64,000 nucleotides of DNA from Ceratobasidium sp. AG-K (Eukaryota > Basidiomycota > Agaricomycetes > Cantharellales > Ceratobasidiaceae). The stretch spans positions 186,001-250,000 of the forward strand of contig JAWNGF010000002.1 in assembly GCA_037039685.1 (NCBI GenBank). Reading direction: 5' to 3'. Shown here one piece after another: positions 10,662 through 21,897 of the stretch. Both the position numbers and the translations under genes were made by a program. The notes beneath the pieces are model-generated. The model was given only the letters and a program-made list of their open reading frames with translations. It was not told the origin of the DNA and made no database searches. The stretch's first letter is position 1; every line of letters starts with the position of its first letter.

Positions 10662-13406
10662 TCATTCCTGAGCAGCTTCCCCTCTGTCCTCTTCGTCTGC
10701 CTCACTCTCAGAACTGCCATCATGGAAATTGATGGGCTTAAAGCGGTGTGGAGAGTCTGGGGTCATCTGTCTCCTTTCACGTGGAGGGGGCACATTAAGC
10801 ACGACAGACTTGGGCAAGGATCCTCTTCAACATGAGTCAGCAGGGTTGGTGCATGTCTCAGTCTCACTTACATGCAATAGTCCCTCACCGCAAGCTGTAT
10901 GTTCTCGAGCCGTTGGGGTGCTGAGTCCTCCATTTTTTCGAGGTAATCGAGATAATACGCAAAGATGGGTGCTTGCTCACGAACATTCAGTGATCGGGGT
11001 CGAAATGTCCCTGACTCAAAGAGACCAATAACATGATTTGCCTAAGGCTAAGTCTGAGCACGCTCAACAACACAAGTATAATGAAAGAACACACTATAGC
11101 TGTTACCATGGCAATGAGCCCCAGGGGGATGGGCTTAAAGTACTCAGGAAACCGTGCGCCAAAACACTGTTTATTGAAATAAACAGCAAGACGAACACAT
11201 TCGTGAATGACATCACTCTTGAACAGACCGTGAACATTGCTCTCTTGCTGTGTGAAACTAAGCACAAGCCCAAGCAGGTCAACTACATACTCACGTTTGA
11301 GTGGAAGGCATCAGGAAGTAATTTATTGACACGCTGGCATGTTTCTTGCCTATCCTTACCAAGGGAGAATCGGGAACGAAATTCAACCAGGATACGTTCT
11401 TTGATTCGAGCCCGCCATGATGTAACCAGGCCACGGAGCTATGATCAGTCATAAGTCACAGGTACACTGGGTATACAACATGGTCCTCACATATTTGATA
11501 TGGATTAAACCAAGCGTATACTCATTGCGAAGCGGGCGACACTCCGACGCCGCAGCCCATTCCTCACCTGCAATCTCCTCTAGCAAGCTGACATAGTTGG
11601 GGTTCTCGTCGTCAGCAAGCAAAACATCGGTGTACGTGCCATCTGCTAGTATTCGTGCTACAACGCGATCGGAAACTGCGCGGACCAGACAGCGCAGCTC
11701 AAGTGGGTAGAAGAGCTGGAGGACTGGCTTGTTTGGGTCTTGCAGCTACACAGACATGGTGAGTGAATGCCTGGTGGCAATAACTATATACTCACCTGCT
11801 GCGGACCCATGTCTTCGTCCTTGTTGCCAAAGTCATCAATACCAGGGTTGGGTTCGTCATCATCACCAACTCGGTGAGCATTGGCTGGCTGATAATTACG
11901 CTGGTTCCTAGCCACCTGGGGCACATATTGCGGTGTTTGTCTACAAGGTTGGTGATCACGATCATGCATTCGAGGGGTGGAAGACCCTGCCACTCGACTC
12001 TGCCGCTGTGTGGGTTTGTGACGCACGCCTAGAGACACAGATTAGTCACGTCTCACAGCATAAACCCCTGGCTTACCTGGTCGGTTCTGGACGCCAGTAC
12101 CTGCCGTGGTTGTGCGGTTGTCTTTGGGCGACCGTGCAGAACTTTGGCGGGGCCCGCCACGGTGGGTGTGATCCTCAGGCGACGTAGCTGATGCATTCCA
12201 TGTGTTGGGGGCTTCCTCGTTCGATCGGCAATGAGCAGGGGTGCCTAAAGGCGTGAGGGGACGTGGCGAGCGAGCAGGAGGTCCCGTTGGGCTTTCTGAA
12301 CGTGGATGGGATACGTGCGTACGCCCGGGCCCTGTGTATACACGTAAGCCCCCTGTACTTGGTCGTCGAGCGGAGGACTTGGACGCCAGGGCTGAGCTGT
12401 GGTCCAATCGAGCGGGCTGCGAAAAGAACATGGCGAAAGGCCGACGAGGGGCGGGTATATGTTCTGGTGTGAACGTGCGTTGTTGCATTGATCGGTGCGG
12501 GTGCTCCTGTGCTTGGCGGGCGACTTTGGCAGGTGGAGGCAAACAGATTTCATCTTCGGGTGATCGTGCGCGTTTCTTTCCAGCAGCCTTACTAGAAACT
12601 GGGTAATGCAACGGAGAGAAACGGGCTGGGGCATGAGGCAAAGGCAAGCCAGTTCTTCCGGTTCGGTTTTTGGCTAAAAACAGCATTTGTCAACAAACAC
12701 AAAAGGCCAAGCAAGACGCAACTTACATTTCGTCAAAGTGGCTGTGTTGAGGGTGTCAATTCGGGTACCAAATGAGATCTTTTGGAATAATTTTGTTACC
12801 AAGTCAGTAGAACGGAGTTAATAAAGACACACCTTTTTAACCGGGAAACCAACATTGACATCCATGGAGGAACCCACAAGGCGACTCAAGGTATGGTTCT
12901 CGCTGTCAAGCGACTTGCCCGCCCATATCTGTTCCAACGTCGATGAAGTAATTTCTCCAGACGCCAGTTCGGCCTCAAAGTCCACGCCATTCCGGTAGTC
13001 AATTGCTGCAATGAGCCACTCAGAGCGAGCAGTGTTACGCCGAGCAAGATCGACATGAGCATCTGAGCACTGGTAAGTCATCCGATGCAGTGAATTTGGT
13101 CTTGAACTTACGGCCAGTGGGTGTCGGAGACTGCCATTTGTCTGGCGGGTGAGATAACGAGTGATCATGTGGGTCGTACTCGGGCTCTGAGCCTAAGTCT
13201 TCCTCTGCTTGACTCTTGGCTTCTTTTTGGAGACGTGCTTCGCGTTTTTTTGTGCTCTCAGCTATATCTGTGACGATTTCCGCTAAACAGCACCAACTGA
13301 CGATAAGGAACCACTTACAGCCACCATCCATTGCCCGCTTCGAGGGCTTCAAGTGGCGACCAGAGCTCGAGCGGCTGGAAGGTGGGTGGGGCTTGTTGGC
13401 GGGCAT
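10662..13406 (-). CDS. DUF6532-like accessory protein of the Plavaka element (751 aa)
   Basis: Eleven minus-strand exons (13319-13406, 13112-13282, 12833-13062, 12727-12778, 12077-12673, 11796-12028, 11491-11745, 11295-11438, 11095-11247, 10872-11041, 10662-10824) sum to 2256 bp with every phase matching and no internal stop. The N-terminal half is low-complexity and charged, with a basic patch (AAGKKRARSPEDE) that could be a nuclear signal. The C-terminal third looks folded: FYPLELRCLVRAVSD, LRGLVTSWRARIKERI, then FPEYFKPIPLGLIAMVTAI. This resembles the DUF6532 domain of Agaricomycetes, from memory and not checked. The tail is acidic (SESEADEEDRGE). The gene is divergent from the transposase with 397 bp between starts. 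Its role in transposition is unknown. Confidence 0.75.
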
Positions 13407-13802
13407 TCAAACGGAGTCAGAACGGGGCTGTCGAGGGAGTTGCAGCGAACAGCGGTGGGCAAGGGCTTTCCGTGTGGACGGTCACTAAGAAGCGTGTCAG
13501 CCTGCTATGTAGACGCTACAAATTGACACTGACTCAAATTGGGACATGGCGTGCAAATGGGGCCGAAGTACGCGTCGTAGATGTAAATTGGGCCAACGAC
13601 GACTAGCTTCATCCAGTAAGGAAACGGGGATTCCACGGGATTGGGCCAAGGAAACAGGGGGATATGAAATGAGGTTTGAATTTGAAGCGAGTAATTGACC
13701 TAAGGACGAGAAGATAAGTTTCATGGTCGGGACTGCATTTGACAATGCAAGAGGCTTTAACTTACATAGCTTGTACTTGCCTCCATTATCCGGTCCAGCA
13801 CC
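13407..13802. promoter_or_regulatory. Divergent promoter region inside the Plavaka element
   Basis: These 396 bp separate the start codons of the DUF6532-like gene (minus) and the transposase (plus), so both promoters must lie here or within transcribed sequence. I see no clear TATA box and no ORF worth annotating. Confidence 0.5.
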
Positions 13803-16800
13803 ATGTCCAAGTCCGGCTTTGCGTGTCTCTCGTGTCCAAAGGTGTTCCCCGCGCGCTCGTCACTTGTCCGACATCAAGGCCATAGCGCAACATGCGCTGC
13901 TGGCCTGGCAGAGCGACTGAAACAAATCAGTCAGCAAACTCGGAAATCGGGTACAGGCGCAGCACCAGACCAACCTCGTTCTCATCGAGTGGCCTGTCCA
14001 CCTTGTGCACCTACACCCAATCCTTTACCAACCGTGGAGCAGCTACAACCCCAGGATATCGACCAAGCGTCCGCTGAAGGTACTGCAATCGGGCCCCAGA
14101 ACCATTCACCAGCTCCTAGGCAATACGAAAGGTACGTCGCGACTTACTAACAACCCTTCAGTAAACTGACAAAGATCATTTGAATAGTGACTCACCAATC
14201 GCAACTGAAGCCCAGCGGAAAACATTCGGATATGCAATTGTTGACGAGAATACAAACCACAAGGCCGGAATGGCGATCCGTTGGGAAGCAGCCCCCCGGG
14301 AGGAGCCAGACGTGGCCGGACCAGACCGGATATTGCATGGCAAGGCGATGTTCGAGGCCGCTGAATGGTTATCTGACGCAAAGCTATCTGACGGCGAAAG
14401 AGATCGCTTTTTCCACTTGGAGGTTGTAAGTGTATGAACGAACTATCAAAGTGACGATCTGACCAAATGATAATAGAATAAACACCTGCCGTGGCGTGAC
14501 GTTGAGGGGTTTAACCAGTCGATCGACGCTCTGCCACATGGGCCTGAGTGGATGCGACAGAGCATCACTGTTGTGGGCGACAAAGGGTGGGAAGTCTGCA
14601 ACATCTGGTTCCGAGACGCACTCGATGTGGTCCGTCAACAAATAGCAAACCCGCGATTTCGCAAAGGTATGTGCTACCGGTCGGAAATCCATCGCCGAGC
14701 AGACGACCCAGGCATTTGGGTATATGATGAAATGTGTTTGGGTGACTGGTGGCCGCGTGTTGAGGTAAGCCTAGACCATAAACTAAAGACCAAGAGACTT
14801 ATATTGGGTAAAGAAATTACTTCCTGAGGGCGCCACAGTGTCTCCGTCTATATTTGCGACTGACGAGACCAAGCTCAAGCAATTCGGATGGAAGAAGGCC
14901 TATCCCGTCTATCAAACGATTGGGAACATCAGTAAATCGGTTCGACAATGTTCAAGCCAACGTGCTTGGCTCCTTGTCGGGTACTTACCCATGCCAGATC
15001 TTAAGTGCATCTCCAATGAGGAGGAGCGCCGCAAGCGTCGTTGGGAGCTTTTCCACGAGTGTATGAAACGGATCGTAGCACCGCTCCAAGCTGCTGCCAC
15101 CTCGGGCGTCGAAATGCTATGCGCCGACGGAGGCGTACGCCGTGTGTATCCCCTGCTTGCTGCGTACGTTGCTGACTTTCCCGAGCAATGCACGGTCGCT
15201 AGTACGATTCGCACCCGGTGTCCGATCTGTCTGACTGAGTTCAAGGGGCGCGGCGAACTGGAGAACTTGGCACGTCTGCGAACAAAGGCCGACACCATAT
15301 TAGGATTCACCCGAGAAGCTCAAGGGAACTCGACTTACCGTGAAAAGATTGGCCACCGCTCTGTTCGGCCCTTCTGGACAGACTTTCCGTTTGCTTGTGC
15401 CTCCGAGTTCCTGACACCCGACCTACTGCATCAACTCCACAAGGGCGTGTTAGGCAATCACATAATGAATTGGTGTGGAAACGTACTGAGGAAAGGACCG
15501 TTGGACCGTCGGTTTGCATCAATGCCCGAGCACAGTGGAATTAGACGATTTCGAGACGGAATTTCGAGTCTATTGATGGACACGGGTGGGGAGGCGAAAG
15601 AAATGGGGAAAGTGGTTGTGCCGTTGATAGCGGGGTCGGAGTGTAAGGAACTGGTTGGCGCTGCGCGGTGTCTGCTCGATTTCATGTATCGCGTTCGCCG
15701 CCCGCAACTCGATGACGACGACCTGGAAGCTCTCGAACGCGACTTAGCCGAGTTTGACGACTATAAATCCGCATTCGAATCAGAGGGAGTTCTGGGTACG
15801 AGGGATATGTTTGACGGCATACCTAAAATCCACATGCTCCGCCACTACATTCACTCGATCTGTGAACTCGGCACTCCGGACGGCTTCAATACAGAGGCGC
15901 CCGAGCGACTCCATATTGACTATGTCAAAGTTCCCTATCGGGCGTCGTCAGGACCGGGCCAGGTAGCGCAAATGCTCCGACACTTACAGCGACGAGAAGC
16001 GCTTTCAATGTTACGGGCCCAACTCGAGCGGGAGGGCGTAATACCCGAGAAAAAAGTCGTTTGGCGTAAGGATGGGCCAGTGCTGGTGGATATGGACGAG
16101 GACAACGATGAGGACCAACCTCCTGTGGACGATATGGCGAGGACGGAGGGAGGCGCCGGGCATGAACACGCGACCGATAGTGTTTACCAATTCGACTCCT
16201 CGTTTGAAATTGCCAAACGGGCGCCTAGGCCCAACGTCCGTGGGTCCTCGCTAATTGGACACGAAGCCGCTCGCCACATCATCCCCAAACTACACGCCTG
16301 CCTCGACAAACATGTCCCCGCCCATCGATACATCCGCTTCAACGAGAGCACCCAGTTCCCCGTCTGGACGCGCTTCCGCATCCTCCACGACCCACTCCCT
16401 TTCGCTCCGTTGATGGGCCCCAAAATCGACCGAATTCGAGCGTACGCCGGCTCGCAAGATTGCGATCGGCGCGTTGGCCGACATCCCGCCTTCGACACCG
16501 TGCTACTTGACGCCTTCCCAACCAAGGCTGGGCTTCTTCGTGAGTTACACACGTATAACTGATTTGTATTCTGACCGGTGGGCTTAGGGTATCGCGCAGC
16601 TCGCGTTCGCGTCATTTTCAAACTGCCGTCCTTCGCCCAAGATATATACTCCGGCCATCTAGCATATGTCGAACTCTTCCGCCCGTTCAGCGAGTCGTCC
16701 CCACGGCCTGAACGTCTCCATACCGTCAGCCATTTAACACACAGTAAACGCCAGCGAGCGACAGCAGTTGTGCCGCTTTCCGACATACGCGCCGGCTGCC

Positions 16801-16949
16801 ACCTCGCACCGCAGTACGACACGCTCTCGGATGACCTCGTGCTCGATTCGCACTCCGACCTCCTCTCCGACGCCTCCCGTTTTTATTTCAACCCGTACAG
16901 CAGCGACTTCATGAAGGCGGTCGCAGACCACTGGCAAAGTCACGCTTAG
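13803..16949 (+). CDS. Plavaka transposase (980 aa)
   Basis: Exons 13803-14131, 14188-14425, 14477-14764, 14814-16539 and 16588-16949 sum to 2943 bp, all in phase. The start ATG opens a C2H2/C2HC zinc finger (CLSCPKVFPARSSLVRH) usual at the N-terminus of this family. The core carries LLPEGATVSPSIFATDETKL, YPVYQTIGNISKSVR, CADGGVRRVYP, the TRCPICL knuckle, LTPDLLHQLHKGVL, GIPKIHMLRHYIHSI and FNTEAPERLHIDYVK. The C-terminal exon has YVELFRPFS, VVPLSDI, CHLAPQYD and ASRFYFNPYSSDF. These are Plavaka (PF18759-type) signatures as I recall them. No stop or frameshift is present, so the protein is probably functional. Confidence 0.9.
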
Positions 16950-19587
16950 TAAGTCCTCCGTGTTCATTTTGTCCCACATCCCACAACTAATCTTGGCTAG
17001 GTATTTTATCGCAGCTGCTGGATACGCCGTAGTATCTCACACTCGACATTGACGGCACACGAGCACGCGTCAAAATATTCACCTCTGCGGCTCGTCTTGC
17101 GTCACGATTCGAACTAGCTATAGCTCCTCAGCCGTCGCGACCACCACGCCGTGTACGGAGGTAAGTTTTTTCGTCCGTTTTTGTAGTTACCTCTCTAATG
17201 TCTTCGGTAGCTTTTATTTTATTTTTCTCAGGTACTTAGAGTCGTCACGACCACCACGCCGCACACTGAGCCTTTCTTTTCTTTTTCTTAGTAATAGATC
17301 TTTTCCCGCAATCACCTCGTCCGCCGTGAACGATGGAGCAATCGCCGTACCTAGTCGGTCTCGATCCACTCCGTTGCTCTGCACTTAACTCACGCACTCT
17401 CGTTCGACTTGTCTTTGCATCAGTCTCGTTCTCGTCTCGCCCTCGCCTCCGACCCTCCGACCCCCCCACCTCGACTTAACACACGCTGTCGGGCGCGTCT
17501 CGGCCCCACCCGCACCCGGCAACCGTCTCGATCGCCGCTTCATCGACACTCGTCCGACGCGTCTTTCACTGCTCCACACGCCGACATTCCCTAGAGCATG
17601 CCCACCGTTGTTGTCACTCCCCGCCCGGGGTCCGAGCTGCTCGATTGCTCCAGCTCCATCCCCCACTCCAGCCTCCGACATCATCGCTGCCCAGCGTTCA
17701 ATACGTTCACCGTAGCCACGTCAAAGGCTGAGGAGCCGTGCGGTCGAGATCTACCTGCCTCGCTGGCCGAGCGTGACTGCACCTCCGAGGGACTTGCTGG
17801 GTCTACAGGCAATCGCACCATGACCACGATTGGATCCGACTTAACAACCACGCGAAAGTGGCTGCCAAGATCGAGGAGTAGGCCGAGTCGAACAAGGCCG
17901 ACGTTCCAAGGTCAAGGATGCCGTCAAGGTTGAAGAGGTCGCCAACAAGGCCGATGTTATCTCCGACCCCTCCGTGAGTATCTCTTGTTCAATATTTCCA
18001 TTTCCATTTTCTTCACAATACCCTCCCCTCTCATTATATCGCCCGCAACCCTTGTCTTTCACACTTTATTGGACCTTCTAACGCGTTTTTCCAGTGAGCG
18101 ACCTGATCTCGCCATCTCCGGAATCTTCATCGACACTCCTCCCGGGGAGTCACACCCCACCTGGATCTCATCGGTTCCAGCCCTGCCTCGTGCCGTTTCA
18201 CCCGGCCCGCGCCCAATCACGCCTCCAGGTCAAGTCTTCCGTCCATCCACCAGCCCCGGCTCGTCGCAGCCCAGCGACACGCCCTCGCGTTTCTCTGGTA
18301 TCGAGACCACATCGCGTCCGTTCCCGTCGGGTGGCGATGAAGTTCCTCCCGCCTTCATGCCGGATTCGTGCTTCCACCCGAGCATGTAGTGCACCTCAAT
18401 CCTCGTCATTTCGAGTGCTCGATGAGCACTATGGGTGTTTCTGGTGATGCCGACCCCGATGCGGCTGGTGTGCAGGAGAGGTTGTGTCGTGCGACCGCTG
18501 GGTGAGTTTAGGGCATATCACCTAATCTTTGGTTGTTGATGATTTTGTAGGCAACGCCTGTCGACTGAGACTTTGATCCATGAGATGATCGGCCCAAGCG
18601 TCCGTGGTCAAGACAATGAACTGCGCGCGCTCGCTGGAACCGAGTCGAAGGACCAGTACGAGGCGAGGCGAGGACTCCCAAGTCAGTTGACATGTATTAG
18701 GTGTTGAGTTTGCCTCACAATCGGGCAGGACCATTCGCATGATGCTTCCTGAGACCGAGGCCGCCGCTTCCAAGCCGCGCTCTGCCCTTTCTCAAACCCA
18801 CACACTCGAGCACCCCATACCACCCGTCTTGCTGGTGTCACTGCAGCAGCCTTCTCACTTGGGAGCCGCGCCGCCGGAATTGTCCGACTTTGTCTACCCA
18901 GGTTTACGGGCAGGAAAGCCGGCGAGGGATCAGAGTCTGAGTGGGAGCTGCAGCCGTCTGCGCAGCAAACCTCTGTGCGCTCTCTGCCGCTCGTGCTCCC
19001 TGCATATGCAGGTTCGGCCCTCGTGGCTGGGCTTGCAGCGAATTGATGGCGTGGGCAGGTGTGTATGTTCCCTCTAGTTGCCAGTGCCATGGTTTATGCT
19101 AACCATCTTCCAACGTTGATCTTTAGCCTCCTTGTTGGATGATCTTCTTGCCGGGCTATTTGCTGACAATTCGTGGGGCCAAAACTCACTTGGGGGTAGC
19201 TGGTTTGGGAGCGTCGTACACCACGACGGTGGGTCTGGACCTGGGCCCAGCGGTGGGGGGCATACATCAACACGACCGAACTAGGTGGAGAGCTCACAGG
19301 GCCGGATCCGCATATGGGGTGCTTGGTAAACTGTACGACCTTTGTTCGTATGCTGTATACTGCCCGATGAGAATGATTCAGATGCTTTGTAGTTTCTTGG
19401 AACATGCTTTTTCTGTCTGTATGTTTCTCGCCTGCTGAATTATATTTTTGTCTCCGTGAACACCACCCATGTATATATGGCACGAACCTAATATCCATAC
19501 GGATACACAATGAACACGAAGCCGGCTAACATATTGACCGTGAGAAATCGACATCCTGTGTAGCATCGTAGTGACCCAACAGTCTTA
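16950..19587 (+). other. Non-transposase interior of the Plavaka element with gene-like but broken sequence
   Basis: About 2.6 kb after the transposase is GC-rich and carries splice-like junctions (donors near 17973 and 18500, acceptors near 18096 and 18551). Open stretches include RPDLAISGIFIDTPPGE (from about 18099), DADPDAAGVQERLCRATAG, then QRLSTETLIHEMIGPSV. A later frame (about 18780-19060) reads like a small membrane protein (LAGVTAAAFSLGSRAAG, AYAGSALVAGLAAN) before a TGA. I could not build one open gene. A near-repeat of ACCACCACGCCG occurs at about 17147 and 17250. It may be a captured or decayed gene, or non-coding 3' sequence of the element. Confidence 0.35.
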
Positions 19588-19750
19588 TGAGCTCCCAACC
19601 ACCTGGGAGAACAGCCTGCATCCACGTGGCTGTTGGGGGAATTTCAAGTGATCTACGTGTTTCTCCCAAGGAGCTGAGATTCTCCCAGCACACACAATTC
19701 TCCACTGTGCCTAGGAGCCCTCCTTCCACATCCCTCATTCCAGGAGATTT
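19588..19750. repeat. Subterminal CTCCCA/TGGGAG repeats, right end
   Basis: Motifs CTCCCA, TGGGAGA and TTCTCCCA recur within about 150 bp of the right end (near 19590, 19602, 19664, 19681), mirroring the left subterminal cluster. Confidence 0.6.
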
Positions 19751-19755
19751 TTCGG

Positions 19756-19767
19756 GTTTTATAGATG
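19756..19767 (-). repeat. Right terminal inverted repeat of the Plavaka element
   Basis: GTTTTATAGATG, the exact reverse complement of 10155-10166, followed by TT and the resumed gypsy integrase sequence. Confidence 0.85.
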
Positions 19768-21897
19768 TTGGTGACCAGTGATAGGTGAATCATGATGCAG
19801 CCTCAATACCGATAAATGGCAATCCTTGTCTTCCGGAACTACTATCTTTCCTTTGTACCACAGTAGTCCCTTGCATAGTTTGTAATCCTTTACACTGGAC
19901 AGAATACTCCTAGGTAGCAATTCCTTCTTTTTGCAGAGTTCAATTACTCCATGTAGACTTGGAACTTCTTGTTGCACTTCAATAAAATCACTAATGATGT
20001 CTTCCTTGAATCCTCCTGCAAAGCCTCAGAATTTTTTGTTGGCAATCATGACTTGTTCTGCTGACAGAATTTTGGTGTGGTTGGCCCTTCTAGACAGTAG
20101 GTCTGGTTTTTGCGAGAGGATTCCTGGCCGGTATATAATCACAAAGTTGTAAGAAGCAAGTATTTGGTGCCAGTGTGCGTGTCTCTGATTGAATGTTTTT
20201 GAGTCTTTCCAGAACTGGAGGTTTCTGTGGTCTGTGTATATTGTGATTTCCTCCTTTGTCCCTTCCAGGTAAAGCCTCCAATGTGTGAGTGCTTCAATGA
20301 TTGCCATAAGTTCTTTATTGTGAACATTGTAGTTCATCTGTGCTGGGTTGAAGGATTTGGAAAAGAACGCAATTGGGTGTAGTCTTCTGTCTTCTTGTCT
20401 CTGGGATAGTATTGCCCCCATTGCTACTCCACTAGTGTCAGTCTCAAGGAAAAACAGCTTTTCCAGATTGGGGTGTTGGAGTATGGGATCCTTGCAAATC
20501 ATTTCCTTGATACCTTCAAATGCTTTCTGTTCTTCATTTCCCCATTTCCATGGAAGATCCTTCTGTGTCAATCCTGTGAGTGGTTTGGCAATTGTGAAGA
20601 AACTGGGTACAAATCTTCTATAGAAGTTTGCAAAACCTAAGAATGCTTGCACTTGCTTCACTGTCTTTGGTTCCTTCCATTCCTTTATGGCCTTGATTTT
20701 TTCTTTGTCCATGGATACACCCTCCTTGCTGATCTTCAGTCCCATGTAAATCAGTTCTGATACAAAGAACTCACATTTTGGCAGCTTTGCAAAAAGGTTG
20801 TTCTCCTTCAGGATTTGGAGTACTTCTTGTAGGTCCACCACATGTTGAGAACGGGTTTTTGAGAAGACAAGGATGTTGTCAATATAAACAATGACACACA
20901 CATCAATTTTGTTGTGGAAGATGTGATTCATATATTGTTGAAATGTTGCTGGTGCGTTTTTCAGTCCAAACAGCATGGCATTGTATTCAAATAGTCCTTC
21001 CTTTGTTCAGAATGTGGTCTTCCATTCATCTCCTTCCCTGATGCAGATGTTATTGAACCCCATCCTTAGGTCAATTTTTGAGAAGATTTTTGCATCCTTT
21101 ATTTTGTCAAGCAGGTCTTCCATAAGGGGCATAGGGAATCTGTTGTCCTTTGTGATGGTGTTAATGGGTCATAGGTCTTGTACCAGTTGTAACCCCCCCA
21201 GTGGGCCTGATTTTTTGACAAAAAAAACATGCCAACGCTATTGGGGATTTGCTAGGTCTGATTTTTCCTGCAGCAAGTTCTTCATGAATGTACTCTCTCA
21301 TTGCAATGGATTTGGCTGGGGATAAAGGTATAGGTCTTGCTGGCTTTGGAAGTTCTGCACCCTCCTTGAAATTGATAGCACAATTGTAAGGACGGTGATC
21401 CGGAATGCGTTTGAACCTTTCTTTGCTAAAAACATCCTCAAACTCCTTCAATTCTTCCAGGATAAGGTCTAAGGTTGCTTCTCTTCCATGTATTTCCTTG
21501 TCTCTCCAAGAGATGCTTTTTTGCTTCCAATCAATGTTAGGGTTTGCAGTTTCTAGCCAGGAAAGTCCTAGGATGATGTTTGTGTTGCCCGTAGGCATAG
21601 CAAAGAATTCTTCTTTAAACATTTTTCCTTTGACAATTATCTCCATACATGTTTTGAAGCGGATAGTGTGGGACAGCTCCTTTCCTTGTATTCCAATAAC
21701 TTTTTGAGGGACAGGGAGCTCACTCAAGGCAATGTTATTCTTCCTGGCCCAAGTGATATCAACAAAATTTCAGGAGGCTCCAGAGTCAATAAGAGTGGCA
21801 ATTGGGTCTGTGATTCCAGCAACATAGCTGTAAACAATTGTGGATTCTTTGTTTGCTCTAAAGTACATTGCCAGTTCTTCAGTCTCTCCCCACACAG

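Larger units (their letters stand above)
10155..19767 (+). mobile_element. Plavaka-type DNA transposon, 9.6 kb, innermost layer, apparently intact
   Basis: The ends carry a perfect 12-bp inverted repeat (CATCTATAAAAC at 10155-10166, reverse complement at 19756-19767). They are flanked by TT on both sides (10153-10154 and 19768-19769), consistent with a 2-bp target duplication. Insert plus duplication is 9615 bp, divisible by three, and removing it rejoins the gypsy integrase frame exactly at Gly-His-Gln/Gly-His. Inside are two divergent intact genes: a Plavaka transposase (13803-16949, plus) and a DUF6532-like gene (10662-13406, minus). CTCCCA/TGGGAG motifs cluster just inside both ends. Confidence 0.88.

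Noticed and set aside
11038..11454. 138-aa plus-strand ORF
   Set aside because: It lies antisense to three phase-consistent exons of the DUF6532-like gene.
12241..12634. Plus- and minus-strand ORFs over the DUF6532-like gene
   Set aside because: They are shadows of the large minus-strand exon 12077-12673, whose phase fits the full splice model.
13407..13802. TET/JBP dioxygenase gene as Plavaka cargo
   Set aside because: I looked because some fungal DNA transposons carry TET/JBP genes, but found no HxD...H motif set in the accessory gene or the 16950-19587 interior.
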